Assembly (NCBI RefSeq): GCF_008107725.1
Contig: NZ_VIRN01000064.1
Coordinates: forward strand, 1,364,001 to 1,428,000
Length of the DNA stretch: 64,000 bases
Source of the DNA: Marinobacter sp. BW6
GTDB taxonomy: Bacteria; Pseudomonadota; Gammaproteobacteria; Pseudomonadales; Oleiphilaceae
Direction: 5' to 3'
Shown here: piece after piece, positions 41,871 through 49,983 of the stretch
Layout: every line of letters begins with the position of its first letter
How positions within the stretch are numbered: the stretch's first letter is position 1
The notes under the pieces: model-generated
What the model was told of the DNA's origin: nothing
What the model saw: the letters and a program-made list of their open reading frames with translations, nothing else
The model's database searches: none
Translations under genes and position numbers: made by a program

Positions 41871-42710
41871 ATGCTGAGTTATCTGCACGCCTTCCACGCC
41901 GGCAACTTCGCCGACGTTCAGAAACACGGAGCATTGGCATTGGTTCTGTCCATGATGCAGGCGAAGAACTCCGGCATCGCCTGTTTCGATACCCATGCCG
42001 GAAGCGCCATTTACGATTTGCGCAGTGAACGGGCCAGAAAAACCGGAGAAGCCGATGACGGCGTTCAGAAACTCTGGAGTGCCAAAGATCGGCTTCGCTC
42101 CGAGGATTGGAAGCCGTTTCTGGATGTGCTAACAGGATTCAATGCTGGAAGTGGCGAACTCTCCGTTTACCCGGGGTCTCCGGCGTGGTTCCAGCGTTTC
42201 CTGCGGGGCGGGGATGCACTGACGCTTTTCGAGCTCCACCCCTCCGAAAGCGAGCAGCTGGCCGGCTGGGCTTCCGAGGCTCCCATTCGCGTGGTCAGGC
42301 AGGATGGCCTGGGGGGGCTGCTCAGTCAGCTACCACCGAAACAGCCGCGTTTGCTAACACTCATTGATCCCTCTTACGAGATCAAATCTGATTACGTAGA
42401 GGTCGCCGAAACCGTGGGAAAAGCATGGCAAAAGTGCCGTCATGGGGTTTATCTTGTCTGGTATCCCATACTCACCAGTGGCCTTCAGGAGCAGTTGAAA
42501 GACGCGGTCAGGGATTCTGAAGTACGCAAGATACTGTGCAGTGAGGTGCATCTGGAAAATCCGCCAGAGCGAGGTATGATCGGATCAGGCATGCTGGTGG
42601 TTAATCCGCCCTGGGGCTTTGATTCCCGGTTATCCGCAATGATGAACGACGTTGCCGGGCCGGATGTCTTGAATCTGTCACATGATATTGGTTGGCTGGT
42701 TCCGGAGTAG
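41871..42710 (+). CDS. rlmJ: 23S rRNA (adenine(2030)-N6)-methyltransferase
   Basis: 279 residues from ATG 41871, chosen because the RlmJ N-terminus begins MLSYLHAFHAGNFADVQKHG and AAGGAG lies at 41856-41861; the longer frame from 41826 adds nothing conserved. The SAM-dependent fold is present with IACFDTHAGSAIYDL and the catalytic motif LTLIDPSYE (DPPY-like). The enzyme methylates A2030 of 23S rRNA. The adjacent 424-residue gene starts 26 bases after the stop. Confidence 0.95.
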   Translation: MLSYLHAFHAGNFADVQKHGALALVLSMMQAKNSGIACFDTHAGSAIYDLRSERARKTGEADDGVQKLWSAKDRLRSEDWKPFLDVLTGFNAGSGELSVYPGSPAWFQRFLRGGDALTLFELHPSESEQLAGWASEAPIRVVRQDGLGGLLSQLPPKQPRLLTLIDPSYEIKSDYVEVAETVGKAWQKCRHGVYLVWYPILTSGLQEQLKDAVRDSEVRKILCSEVHLENPPERGMIGSGMLVVNPPWGFDSRLSAMMNDVAGPDVLNLSHDIGWLVPE

Positions 42711-42736
42711 TTGGAGCGACAGCACGCAATGGAGCG

Positions 42737-44011
42737 ATGAGGTTGAAGGATAAGCCAGCAAACGAGGCAGAACCCACGTGTATGCCGGGAGGTCTGATCC
42801 CTGTTGAGCAATGGAAAGTGCCTGAAACATCCGTAAGACGTTCGCTGAAAGATGCCTTGCGCCATGCCCTCGCTCAGATTCGTGCGGGTGTAGTGGCAGA
42901 AAAGGAGGTGTTTGAAAGCCTCGATAACCTTCCTGAACTGTCAACAGCCAAGCTTGAATCCTTTGCACCTCGACCCGACCTCCGCGCGCTCGCGGATACC
43001 CTCTCAAGAGCCCTTGAAGAGACAGAGCCCAGCCACGACTCCGGCAAGAGAGTTAGTTTACTGGTGGCTCCACCGTTCTCGGGTATTCGTTCTGCCCTGG
43101 AGTGTTTTCCCGAACGTGAACCGCAGCGAGAAGGCGAGGCAGACCGGTGGTCGCTGATCCTGCCTCCCAAGAACCTGCTTCTCGATGACCGCGGGGCCCG
43201 GGAGTGGTGGGACAAGCAGGATCTTTCCAGGCCGTGGGTGGTTTCCGAACTGGCTGATTTCTGGTTGCGCCATCTTTCCGGCCTGGCTCTGGTTCGGGAA
43301 TTACTCCGTCGGGTTGCCGCCGGAGGTCTTGCTCCTGGCGTTATTGGTTGCTCGAGCTGGTGCTGGCAATTCTGGTCCTCTTACTTCAAGGATGCGCACT
43401 TTTCGCCGATGACACCGTCGCCGATGGCGGCAGTGGATCTTGGTGAATGGTTCGAATCCCTTGCTGCCGGTGATAGCAATCAGTCAATCACTGCCCGAAT
43501 GGCAGACGATGGTTTATGGGTTTTGCCGATGGCGGATGAGAGTGATGGGCAAAAACGCAAACATAGCGGCTTTCTCCGGGATCTCGCCTCCGTTGCGAGG
43601 GGAAATCCGGGCGTTGCGCTGTCGATCTGGCGGCGCGCACTCAGAGCCAGACCCGAAGAAGATGCAGACACCAAAGAGTCTGGCGAGGTTTCCGGTGAAA
43701 ATGGCGCAGTCGCCAAGGTTTGGGTTGTCCCTTTTGATAAATTAGGGCTTCCGACGGTACCCCAGAGCCAGGGCGATAACATTGGCCTGCTTTTGCATGC
43801 CTTGCTTCTGCACGATGGCCTGGACAGTTCTGATTTGCAGCTGGTAACCGGCGTCGCGGAGTATGAGATGGGATTTGTTCTGGCGCGGCTGGCGCGATCA
43901 GAGCTCATTGAGTATGAGGCATCTGATGCTTGCTGGAGGGTTACTGCACATGGATACCCTTCGATCCGTCGGCACTTGCAGAGCTGGGGCTTCCCGGTCG
44001 ACACATTTTAG
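42737..44011 (+). CDS. Hypothetical NTPase-like protein with degenerate P-loop, upstream of MscS
   Basis: 424 residues from ATG 42737; GGAG is close but too near, and a TTG at 42692 overlapping rlmJ is an alternative start. Predicted fold resembles a STAND/AAA ATPase: LVAPPFSGIRSALECFP occupies the Walker A place but lacks the GKS/T Lys, PWVVSEL a Walker B-like place, and ARGNPGVALSIWRRAL the GxP sensor. A winged-helix-like C-terminus follows (LLHALLLHDGLDSSDLQLVTGVA...LARSELIEYEASDACWRVT). Nucleotide hydrolysis is unlikely. Ten bases separate it from the MscS gene, suggesting a linked role. I do not recognise the family by name. Confidence 0.6.
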   Translation: MRLKDKPANEAEPTCMPGGLIPVEQWKVPETSVRRSLKDALRHALAQIRAGVVAEKEVFESLDNLPELSTAKLESFAPRPDLRALADTLSRALEETEPSHDSGKRVSLLVAPPFSGIRSALECFPEREPQREGEADRWSLILPPKNLLLDDRGAREWWDKQDLSRPWVVSELADFWLRHLSGLALVRELLRRVAAGGLAPGVIGCSSWCWQFWSSYFKDAHFSPMTPSPMAAVDLGEWFESLAAGDSNQSITARMADDGLWVLPMADESDGQKRKHSGFLRDLASVARGNPGVALSIWRRALRARPEEDADTKESGEVSGENGAVAKVWVVPFDKLGLPTVPQSQGDNIGLLLHALLLHDGLDSSDLQLVTGVAEYEMGFVLARLARSELIEYEASDACWRVTAHGYPSIRRHLQSWGFPVDTF

Positions 44012-44021
44012 GAGATGAGCC

Positions 44022-44825
44022 ATGGGTGATCTCGGCATTCGAGAGGCGTTCTCAGCGATTACTTCCCAAGCCTTGCTGGAATCATTAATGGTTGTGCTGC
44101 TGGCAACGGGCCTGACCATCGCCATCCAGAAGCTGTTCCCGCGAATCGCAGGTAAACTCGGGGGCAAACCCCGGTTTTATATCCTGGCGTCGGTGCCTTT
44201 GTTGCGGCTGGTCATTATTGTTCTGACCATCATCATTGTGGTCCCGATACTGGTGGAGCCTTCGTTTGAAAACATGGTCGCCATTTTCGGAGCGCTGGGA
44301 CTGGCCCTGGGGTTTGCTTTCAAGGATTACGCGAACAGCCTGATTGCCGGCATTGTAACCCTCTACGAAATGCCTTATCGCCCGGGGGACTGGATCGAAG
44401 TGGACGGCCAATACGGGGAGGTACGCTCGATTGGCACCAGGGCTGCCGAGCTGGTCACGCCCGATGACACCGTGGTGGTAATACCCCACAGCAAACTCTG
44501 GGCTTCGCTGATTGCCAATGCCAACGACGGTACTGACAACCTGATGTGTGTGGCGGAGTTCAATCTTGAGCCCCATCACGATGTCAGCCGGGTTATGAGC
44601 GTTCTCCGGGATGTGGCTTACACATGCCCTCTGACCCGGACGTTTCGTCCTGTCGTTGTGGTGGTCTCCAACAAGCCGTGGGGTATGTGTTACCGGCTAA
44701 AGGCCTATCCGGTCGAGTTGAAGGATCAATTTCGCTTCATTTCCGAGCTGACGGCAAAGGGAGCAAGTGCGCTTGCCTCCGAAGGCGTCAGTTTTGTCTC
44801 AGCCCCCGTCGCCGGAACCCGCTGA
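44022..44825 (+). CDS. MscS family mechanosensitive ion channel
   Basis: 267 residues. Three membrane helices with the MscS pore-lining pattern in FGALGLALGFAFKDYANSLIAGIVTLYEMPYRPGDWIEV, followed by the cytoplasmic beta domain (GEVRSIGTRAAELVTPDDTVVVIPHSKLWAS) and vestibule part. It opens under membrane tension to release solutes at hypo-osmotic shock. GGAGATGAGCC supports ATG 44022. The short upstream gene is likely co-transcribed. The 3' end overlaps the convergent TRAP-binding-protein gene by 27 bases. Confidence 0.9.
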   Translation: MGDLGIREAFSAITSQALLESLMVVLLATGLTIAIQKLFPRIAGKLGGKPRFYILASVPLLRLVIIVLTIIIVVPILVEPSFENMVAIFGALGLALGFAFKDYANSLIAGIVTLYEMPYRPGDWIEVDGQYGEVRSIGTRAAELVTPDDTVVVIPHSKLWASLIANANDGTDNLMCVAEFNLEPHHDVSRVMSVLRDVAYTCPLTRTFRPVVVVVSNKPWGMCYRLKAYPVELKDQFRFISELTAKGASALASEGVSFVSAPVAGTR

Positions 44826-45902
44826 ACTCTGATTTCCGGTTTCGGTGTCTTTAATCAACTGGCGTAACCGCTCAAAAATACGCTGCCCACTCTCGCCGGT
44901 GTGTTCCAGATAGATGTCACGCACCGGCATGCTTGCTTGGCGGAACGCCTCGCGTTCTGCATCGGTGAGGCGGACGACTTTCAGTTGTCCTTCCTCCAGC
45001 ATTTTTTCCAGCCGGGTCTGATTAAGCTCTGCCTGGGTCTCCCAGGCAATCTGAGCAACATCGTTGAGTCCATTATCGAGCCATTGTTGCTGGTTTTCCG
45101 GCAACGCGTCGTACCAGTCAAGATTCGAAACCACGGACGCAACGAATTGGGCCGGTCGGGCGAGCGTCATAGTGCTCTGGACTTCGTAGAAATCCATTTC
45201 CTCGATGGCGAAAACCGGATTGCTCTGGCCATCGATCTTGCGGAGCTGAAGGTCGCTATAGACCTGAGAATAGGGGATCTGGCTTGGTTCGGCACCATAG
45301 GCTCGAAAGGCCTCTTCGGCCATATCGGATGTCATGGTGCGGATCCGTTGCCCATCGAAGTCTTCCGGTGTGCGAAGCGCTTTGTTGGCGGTCCACGCCA
45401 TCCAGCCTTCGGGCACAAAGCCCAGCAGCTTCATGCTCTGCCGGGCGTACGGCTGTTCAAACAGATCGAGCAGTTCCGGGCTCGCGAGAACCTGTCGGGT
45501 GACTTCAGCGTCGTCCGGCAGAATATAGTGCATGGTGAAAACGCCGACTTCCGGAATGGTGTTGGCAAGATGCCCGGGGGAGGCAAAGGCAAGGCTGACC
45601 GAACCATTCTGGACCAATTCAGTAAGCTGAGCCGAGGTTCCCAGCGAGCCATAGGGAAAGATATCAACTTCGATCTTGCCATCGGAGCGCTCTTCTATGC
45701 GCTCTTTCAGTGCTTCGGCATAGGCGTGTTGAACGCTGCCCTCGATTTCTTCCAGCGCGAAGCGCCATGTAACAGGGTATTCAGGCGGTTCCGGTGCCTC
45801 TGAGGTCTCGTTCCCACGGTCATTCTGGTTGTCTGAGCAACCGGTCAGTGCAATGGCCAATGCGAGGCTCAATGGCCAGAACCTGAAACGGGTGGTGGGC
45901 AT
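44799..45902 (-). CDS. TRAP-type substrate-binding lipoprotein (DctP family), orphan
   Basis: 367 residues from ATG 45902; a longer frame to 45959 adds 19 residues before the signal. A lipoprotein signal ends LAIALTGC (Cys22). The DctP fold shows RTPEDFDGQRIRTMTSDMAEEAF, PYSQVYSDLQLRKIDGQSNPVFAIEEM and the conserved Arg in KIRVRTP-like context. TRAP binding proteins capture carboxylates for DctQ/DctM permeases. Neither permease gene is nearby, and lipid anchoring is uncommon for Gram-negative TRAP binding proteins, so it may serve a distant TRAP or a signalling role. Confidence 0.85.
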   Translation of the reverse strand: MPTTRFRFWPLSLALAIALTGCSDNQNDRGNETSEAPEPPEYPVTWRFALEEIEGSVQHAYAEALKERIEERSDGKIEVDIFPYGSLGTSAQLTELVQNGSVSLAFASPGHLANTIPEVGVFTMHYILPDDAEVTRQVLASPELLDLFEQPYARQSMKLLGFVPEGWMAWTANKALRTPEDFDGQRIRTMTSDMAEEAFRAYGAEPSQIPYSQVYSDLQLRKIDGQSNPVFAIEEMDFYEVQSTMTLARPAQFVASVVSNLDWYDALPENQQQWLDNGLNDVAQIAWETQAELNQTRLEKMLEEGQLKVVRLTDAEREAFRQASMPVRDIYLEHTGESGQRIFERLRQLIKDTETGNQSSAGSGDGG

Positions 45903-46041
45903 AACGGGGACTCCAGTTTTCTCAATCCTTGTTTGATATTGGTATACAAGGTAACACAAGAATGCGGTGCTGCCGTGGGTAACAGGGCTCTATTGGATTA
46001 CACTGTCGGCCAAAAGATCCAGTGGTTAAAGGAGAGAATCG

Positions 46042-46077
46042 ATGAAGTTCCCGTGGCTGGCAGGAGGCCGTGAATGA
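46042..46077 (+). CDS. Possible 11-codon leader ORF before the EamA gene
   Basis: ATG 46042 follows AAAGGAGAGAATCG. It encodes [11 protein letters not shown] and stops at TGA 46075-46077, overlapping the ATG of the transporter gene (ATGA). The CAGGAGG inside this mini-ORF serves as the next ribosome site. It could couple translation; function is speculation. Confidence 0.4.
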   Translation: MKFPWLAGGRE

Positions 46078-46982
46078 CGAACCAGAAGCAGGCGATGCTA
46101 TACGGCCTTGGCACGGTGCTGTTGTGGTCCACTGTGGCAACCGCGTTCAAACTCTCCCTCAGGGAGTTGGCTCCCGTTCAGATGCTGCTGATTGCCTGCA
46201 GCGCGTCGGTGGTTGTGATGGCCATTATTCTGATGCTTCAGGGCCGCTGGCATCTGGTGTTTTCACTCAGTCGCAAACAGTACGCACAGTCCTTTGGCAT
46301 GGGGCTGATCAATCCCTGTCTGTATTATTTCTTGTTATTTGGCGCTTTTGACAGGCTGCCGGCCCAGGAAGCGCAACCGCTGAACTACACCTGGGCCCTG
46401 GTGCTGGCCTACATGTCGGTACCGTTTCTGGGGCATCGGCTGCGTAAACTGGATATTGTAGCCGGGCTGATCTGCTATGCCGGGGTGGTGGTGATTGCCA
46501 CACGCGGCGCCGTGACGTCCCTGAGTTTCGAGGATCCGCTCGGGGTGTCTCTGGCCCTTGGCAGCACCGTTGTCTGGGCGTCCTACTGGATTATTGCCAC
46601 CCGGGATACCCGTGATCCTGTGGTTGGCCTGTTTCTGAATTTTCTGTGTGGGCTGCCGGTAATTCTGCTGATTTGCTGGTGGACGGAGGGCCTGAACTTT
46701 GCCACCGGCACGTCGCTCGCCGCTGCGGTGTATGTTGGGGTGTTTGAAATGGGCATTGCGTTTGTGCTCTGGTCCTACGCCATGAAGAAAGCGGAGAACA
46801 CCTCGAAGGTCAGCAACCTGATTTTCATCTCGCCGTTCCTTTCACTGGTGTTTATTTACTTCATTCTGGGCGAGCATATCCTGCCCTCCACCTACATCGG
46901 GCTGGTTCTGATCATGATGGGGCTCTGGATCCAGCAGAAAAAAGTGAAGGATCGGGAAGAGGCCCTGAATCTTGGCAGCTAG
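46074..46982 (+). CDS. DMT superfamily (EamA) transporter
   Basis: 302 residues, ten membrane helices in two EamA repeats. Markers: [34 protein letters not shown] in the first, and [22 protein letters not shown] with [31 protein letters not shown] in the second. Members export amino acids or other metabolites; the substrate is unknown. Strong CAGGAGG at 46061-46067. The end overlaps the GIY-YIG gene by 11 bases. Confidence 0.9.
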   Translation: MTNQKQAMLYGLGTVLLWSTVATAFKLSLRELAPVQMLLIACSASVVVMAIILMLQGRWHLVFSLSRKQYAQSFGMGLINPCLYYFLLFGAFDRLPAQEAQPLNYTWALVLAYMSVPFLGHRLRKLDIVAGLICYAGVVVIATRGAVTSLSFEDPLGVSLALGSTVVWASYWIIATRDTRDPVVGLFLNFLCGLPVILLICWWTEGLNFATGTSLAAAVYVGVFEMGIAFVLWSYAMKKAENTSKVSNLIFISPFLSLVFIYFILGEHILPSTYIGLVLIMMGLWIQQKKVKDREEALNLGS

Positions 46983-47250
46983 CTGGTTTGTCTACATGGT
47001 GCGAACCGCCAAGGGGGCGCTCTACACCGGAATAACCACTGACGTTGAAAGGCGTTTCAACGAACATCAGTCGGGTGCTCCCAGGGGGGCGCGCAGTCTG
47101 AGGGGCAAGGGGCCACTGGAGCTTGTGTTCAGCGCAGAGGCTGGGGATAGAAGCCGGGCTTCACGGCTGGAGTGGCACATTAAACAGTGGGCCCGGCCCA
47201 GAAAAGAAGCCCTTGCCCGGGGCGAGCTCAGCCTGCCAGATGACGTTTGA
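46972..47250 (+). CDS. GIY-YIG nuclease-fold protein (UPF0213/YhbQ-like)
   Basis: 92 residues with TTG start at 46972. The GIY-YIG motif ([16 protein letters not shown]) begins at residue 7, so the first in-frame ATG (codon 9) would cut into it; hence the upstream TTG is preferred. Other family elements: [12 protein letters not shown], conserved Arg, [14 protein letters not shown] and [12 protein letters not shown]. Small single-domain members of this kind lack a known cellular substrate. The start overlaps the EamA gene, and the end overlaps the convergent hydrolase gene by 23 bases. Confidence 0.88.
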   Translation: MAASWFVYMVRTAKGALYTGITTDVERRFNEHQSGAPRGARSLRGKGPLELVFSAEAGDRSRASRLEWHIKQWARPRKEALARGELSLPDDV

Positions 47251-48121
47251 TGTGTTCGCCGGCGGTTTCCATTGCGGCGGTTGCCCGGTCCAGTTGACCG
47301 CTATGCACCTGAAAAACGTGCCAAAGGCTGTTAAAAATCTCGAGCCGGGTTTCCACATCATGCCGGTTTGCAGCCTCGGCCAGCCGTTCGGCATCATTGA
47401 GCAGAATTTCCTGGCTGCCCACCTGGATCAGCAAGGGTGGCAGGCCGCTCAGATCCCCGAATAGCGGTGAGATCAGCGGATTGGTCAGAGACTCCTGGCC
47501 TGCATAGAGCTTGGCGGCTTTGCTGGTCCAGGTGGCCTGGAGTACCGGTTCACATTCCGGCGCGTAGAGCTGCTCCTGAGTAAGGTCTACCCAGGGTGAG
47601 AACACCGTGAGCGATGCCGGAAGCGGGTGATTCTTGTCGCGTAGCCGCATGGCAAGGGTAACGGCGAGGCCCCCTCCGGCGGAATCGCCGGCGACAGCAA
47701 TCTGCTCTGGTTTGAAGCCCTCTTCCAGCAGTCCGTTCCAGCAGGCTTCGGCGTCATCCAGAGCGGCGGGAAACGGGAATTCGGGCGCCAGCCGGTAATC
47801 GGGCGTAACGATGGTGCAGCCGCTGGCTTTGGCCAGGTGCCCGGTTATGCCCCGGTGGGTGCTGGAGGAACCGATGATATAGCCACCGCCGTGCAGATAG
47901 AGGACAGCGCCGTGGGGATTGTTGCCGAAGCCGGTCCTTGTGGCGGGAATGCCGCCCACCGTGGTGTTCTCGAACCTAGCCCCCCGAGGCGGCATCGAAC
48001 TCCGGTAAGCCTGGCGGACAATGCGTCGCTGAAGTGGAACCGGTACCGCCGGATTGAGGAACGGCCTGACAAGTCGTTTCATGGTCTGGCGCAATGTACT
48101 TTCCAGAAGGTACTGCAACAT
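47228..48121 (-). CDS. Alpha/beta hydrolase of the hormone-sensitive-lipase type
   Basis: 297 residues. The HSL/family IV lipase hallmarks are [15 protein letters not shown] (oxyanion hole), [13 protein letters not shown] (nucleophile Ser of GDSAG), and His in [13 protein letters not shown] with an acidic residue in [14 protein letters not shown]. It hydrolyses short acyl esters, with true substrate unknown. No signal peptide. Faces the next hydrolase gene divergently. Confidence 0.92.
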   Translation of the reverse strand: MLQYLLESTLRQTMKRLVRPFLNPAVPVPLQRRIVRQAYRSSMPPRGARFENTTVGGIPATRTGFGNNPHGAVLYLHGGGYIIGSSSTHRGITGHLAKASGCTIVTPDYRLAPEFPFPAALDDAEACWNGLLEEGFKPEQIAVAGDSAGGGLAVTLAMRLRDKNHPLPASLTVFSPWVDLTQEQLYAPECEPVLQATWTSKAAKLYAGQESLTNPLISPLFGDLSGLPPLLIQVGSQEILLNDAERLAEAANRHDVETRLEIFNSLWHVFQVHSGQLDRATAAMETAGEHIKRHLAG

Positions 48122-48136
48122 CTCCGTCTTTCCCCT

Positions 48137-48165
48137 GCTATGGGTTAGGCCCGCTATGGGTTAGG
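48137..48165. repeat. Short tandem duplication in a divergent intergenic region
   Basis: GCTATGGGTTAGG occurs twice at 16-base spacing (48137-48149 and 48153-48165), between two divergent hydrolase genes. Could be a regulator site or a local duplication. Confidence 0.4.
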
Positions 48166-48215
48166 ATTGAAAGCCCAAAACTTATAACTCATTCATGACA
48201 GGCGTTTAACTCTAC

Positions 48216-49223
48216 GTGTACTGGAAAACAGATACCATAGAAATACCGAACTGGGACAGGCACTCGCTCCTCGACAGACTCGAACCGTTCGACCCGGCCG
48301 GCTCGCGGGATCTCAGTAATGAAATGGTGGCCTATTGCCGCTTTTACGGGCTGGATCTCTGGGTGGAACATCCGGACGTTGCTTATCATCAGGGTTACGT
48401 CAAAGCGTGTGATCACGAGGTTATGGTGCACTATTTCCGGTTGCCGGAGCAGGCAGCTGAGCGAGGTACCGTGTTCATTCTGCACGGCTACTTCGATCAT
48501 GTCGGATTGTATAGCCAGTTAATTGATCGCTGTCTGGGGGCTGGTTTTGATGTGCTGGCTTACGATCAGCCGGGGCATGGTCTTTCCAGCGGCACACCGG
48601 CGGCCATTGGCAGTTTTCTGGAGTACCAGGGGGTTCTGGCAGACGTGATGGCTCAGGTCAGAGAAAAGGTGCGTCAGCCCTGGTTTGCGGTCGGTCAGAG
48701 TACCGGTGGTGCGATCCTGATCGACTACCTGTTGTCCAATCAGCACAACCAGCAGACCTCCGACTTCCGGAAAGTAGTGCTTCTGGCACCCCTGGTAAGA
48801 CCCGCGGGCTGGTTGGGGGCAAAGGTGCTCCATAGCATGGCGAAACCCTTTATTTCCCGATGGCGCCGGGTGTTTGCGGAAAACAGCGGTAACACTCGCT
48901 TTCTGCAATTTCTGCGGGAACACGATCCGCTCCAGGCACGTGCGGTGCATGTGGATTGGGTAAGCGCGCTGCGGAAATGGGTGCCCCATATCGAATCAGC
49001 CAGGCCTGTCGACTTTCCCGTGACCGTAGTGCAAGGTGAGAAGGATCTGACAGTCGATTGGCAACACAATTTGCGCATTATCCGGAATAAATTTTCCTCT
49101 GTGGAGGAACTGAAAATCCCTGACGGACGTCATCATCTTGTGAACGAAGCTCAGGATTTGCAGGCAACCGTATTCAATACCATCATTGATTCATTCACGA
49201 CCTCGACATCACAGACCCGCTAG
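48216..49223 (+). CDS. Alpha/beta hydrolase, lysophospholipase-like
   Basis: 335 residues with a GTG start at 48216 (no early in-frame ATG; the ribosome site is weak). The serine hydrolase elements are HGYFDHVGLY (oxyanion region), GQSTGGAILIDYLL (nucleophile Ser), an Asp in VVQGEKDLTVDWQHN and His in GRHHLVNEA. This resembles monoacylglycerol lipase/PldB-type enzymes. An acyl glyceride or lysophospholipid substrate is likely, not proven. It is followed by an OmpA-type lipoprotein. Confidence 0.88.
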   Translation: MYWKTDTIEIPNWDRHSLLDRLEPFDPAGSRDLSNEMVAYCRFYGLDLWVEHPDVAYHQGYVKACDHEVMVHYFRLPEQAAERGTVFILHGYFDHVGLYSQLIDRCLGAGFDVLAYDQPGHGLSSGTPAAIGSFLEYQGVLADVMAQVREKVRQPWFAVGQSTGGAILIDYLLSNQHNQQTSDFRKVVLLAPLVRPAGWLGAKVLHSMAKPFISRWRRVFAENSGNTRFLQFLREHDPLQARAVHVDWVSALRKWVPHIESARPVDFPVTVVQGEKDLTVDWQHNLRIIRNKFSSVEELKIPDGRHHLVNEAQDLQATVFNTIIDSFTTSTSQTR

Positions 49224-49260
49224 AGGTCTCTGTCAGGAATATCAAGCACAGGAGATAGTA

Positions 49261-49917
49261 GTGAAAAAGACAATACTTGCGTTTGCAGTGGCCACTCTTG
49301 GTCTCGGCGGTTGTATGACCTATGACCCATACACCGGCGAGGAGAAAACCTCCAGTGCGACCAAAGGCAGTATCATTGGCGCCATTGGTGGCGCTGCCGT
49401 TGGTGCGGCAACCTCCAGCAAGAGTGATCGTGGTAAAGGCGCACTGATTGGCGCGGCCAGTGGTGCGGCCATTGGCGGCGGCATTGGTTATTACATGGAC
49501 AAGCAGGAAGCCGAACTGCGTCGCAAGCTGGAAGGCACCGGTGTCCGCGTGGTTCGTAATGGCGATGAGATTGAGCTGGTGATGCCAGGCAATATCACCT
49601 TTGACCTGAATGAATCGAGCATCAAGCCGTCATTCAGCGGAACACTGGAATCTGTGGCTCTGGTTCTGAAGGAGTATGACAAGACCATTATCCAGATCGA
49701 GGGTCATACCGACAGCTCCGGCTCAGACAGCTACAACCAGCTGCTCAGTGAGCGTCGCGCTTCCTCTGTTCGTGACTTTCTGCTGAACCAGGGAATTGAG
49801 CCCAAGCGTACCCGCGCTGTTGGCTACGGTGAGCGTTATCCGGTGGCGTCCAACGATACCTCGGCCGGCCGCGAGCAGAACCGTCGAGTCGAGCTGACGC
49901 TGGTGCCCATGCAGTAA
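49261..49917 (+). CDS. Glycine-zipper OmpA-family lipoprotein
   Basis: 218 residues with GTG start at 49261, preceded by CACAGGAGATAGTA. A lipoprotein signal (FAVATLGLGGC, Cys18) is followed by a glycine zipper (GSIIGAIGGAAVGAATS, GAASGAAIGGGIGYYMD). The OmpA peptidoglycan-binding domain follows (ITFDLNESSIKPSF, IQIEGHTDSSGSDSYNQLLS, ERRASSVRDFLLNQ, GREQNRRVELTL). It is similar to YiaD/Pal-like proteins that tie the outer membrane to the cell wall. A strong terminator follows. Confidence 0.93.
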   Translation: MKKTILAFAVATLGLGGCMTYDPYTGEEKTSSATKGSIIGAIGGAAVGAATSSKSDRGKGALIGAASGAAIGGGIGYYMDKQEAELRRKLEGTGVRVVRNGDEIELVMPGNITFDLNESSIKPSFSGTLESVALVLKEYDKTIIQIEGHTDSSGSDSYNQLLSERRASSVRDFLLNQGIEPKRTRAVGYGERYPVASNDTSAGREQNRRVELTLVPMQ

Positions 49918-49935
49918 GCGAGGCATTCGCAGTCA

Positions 49936-49971
49936 TAAAAAAACCGGAGCAAATGCTCCGGTTTTTTTGTT
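49936..49971. terminator. Bidirectional terminator between OmpA-lipoprotein gene and serA
   Basis: A stem of at least 10 bp (AAACCGGAGC at 49941-49950, GCTCCGGTTT at 49955-49964) with a 4-base loop and flanking A and T runs. Convergent genes on both sides. Confidence 0.92.
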
Positions 49972-49983
49972 CCAGCCCGTGAA

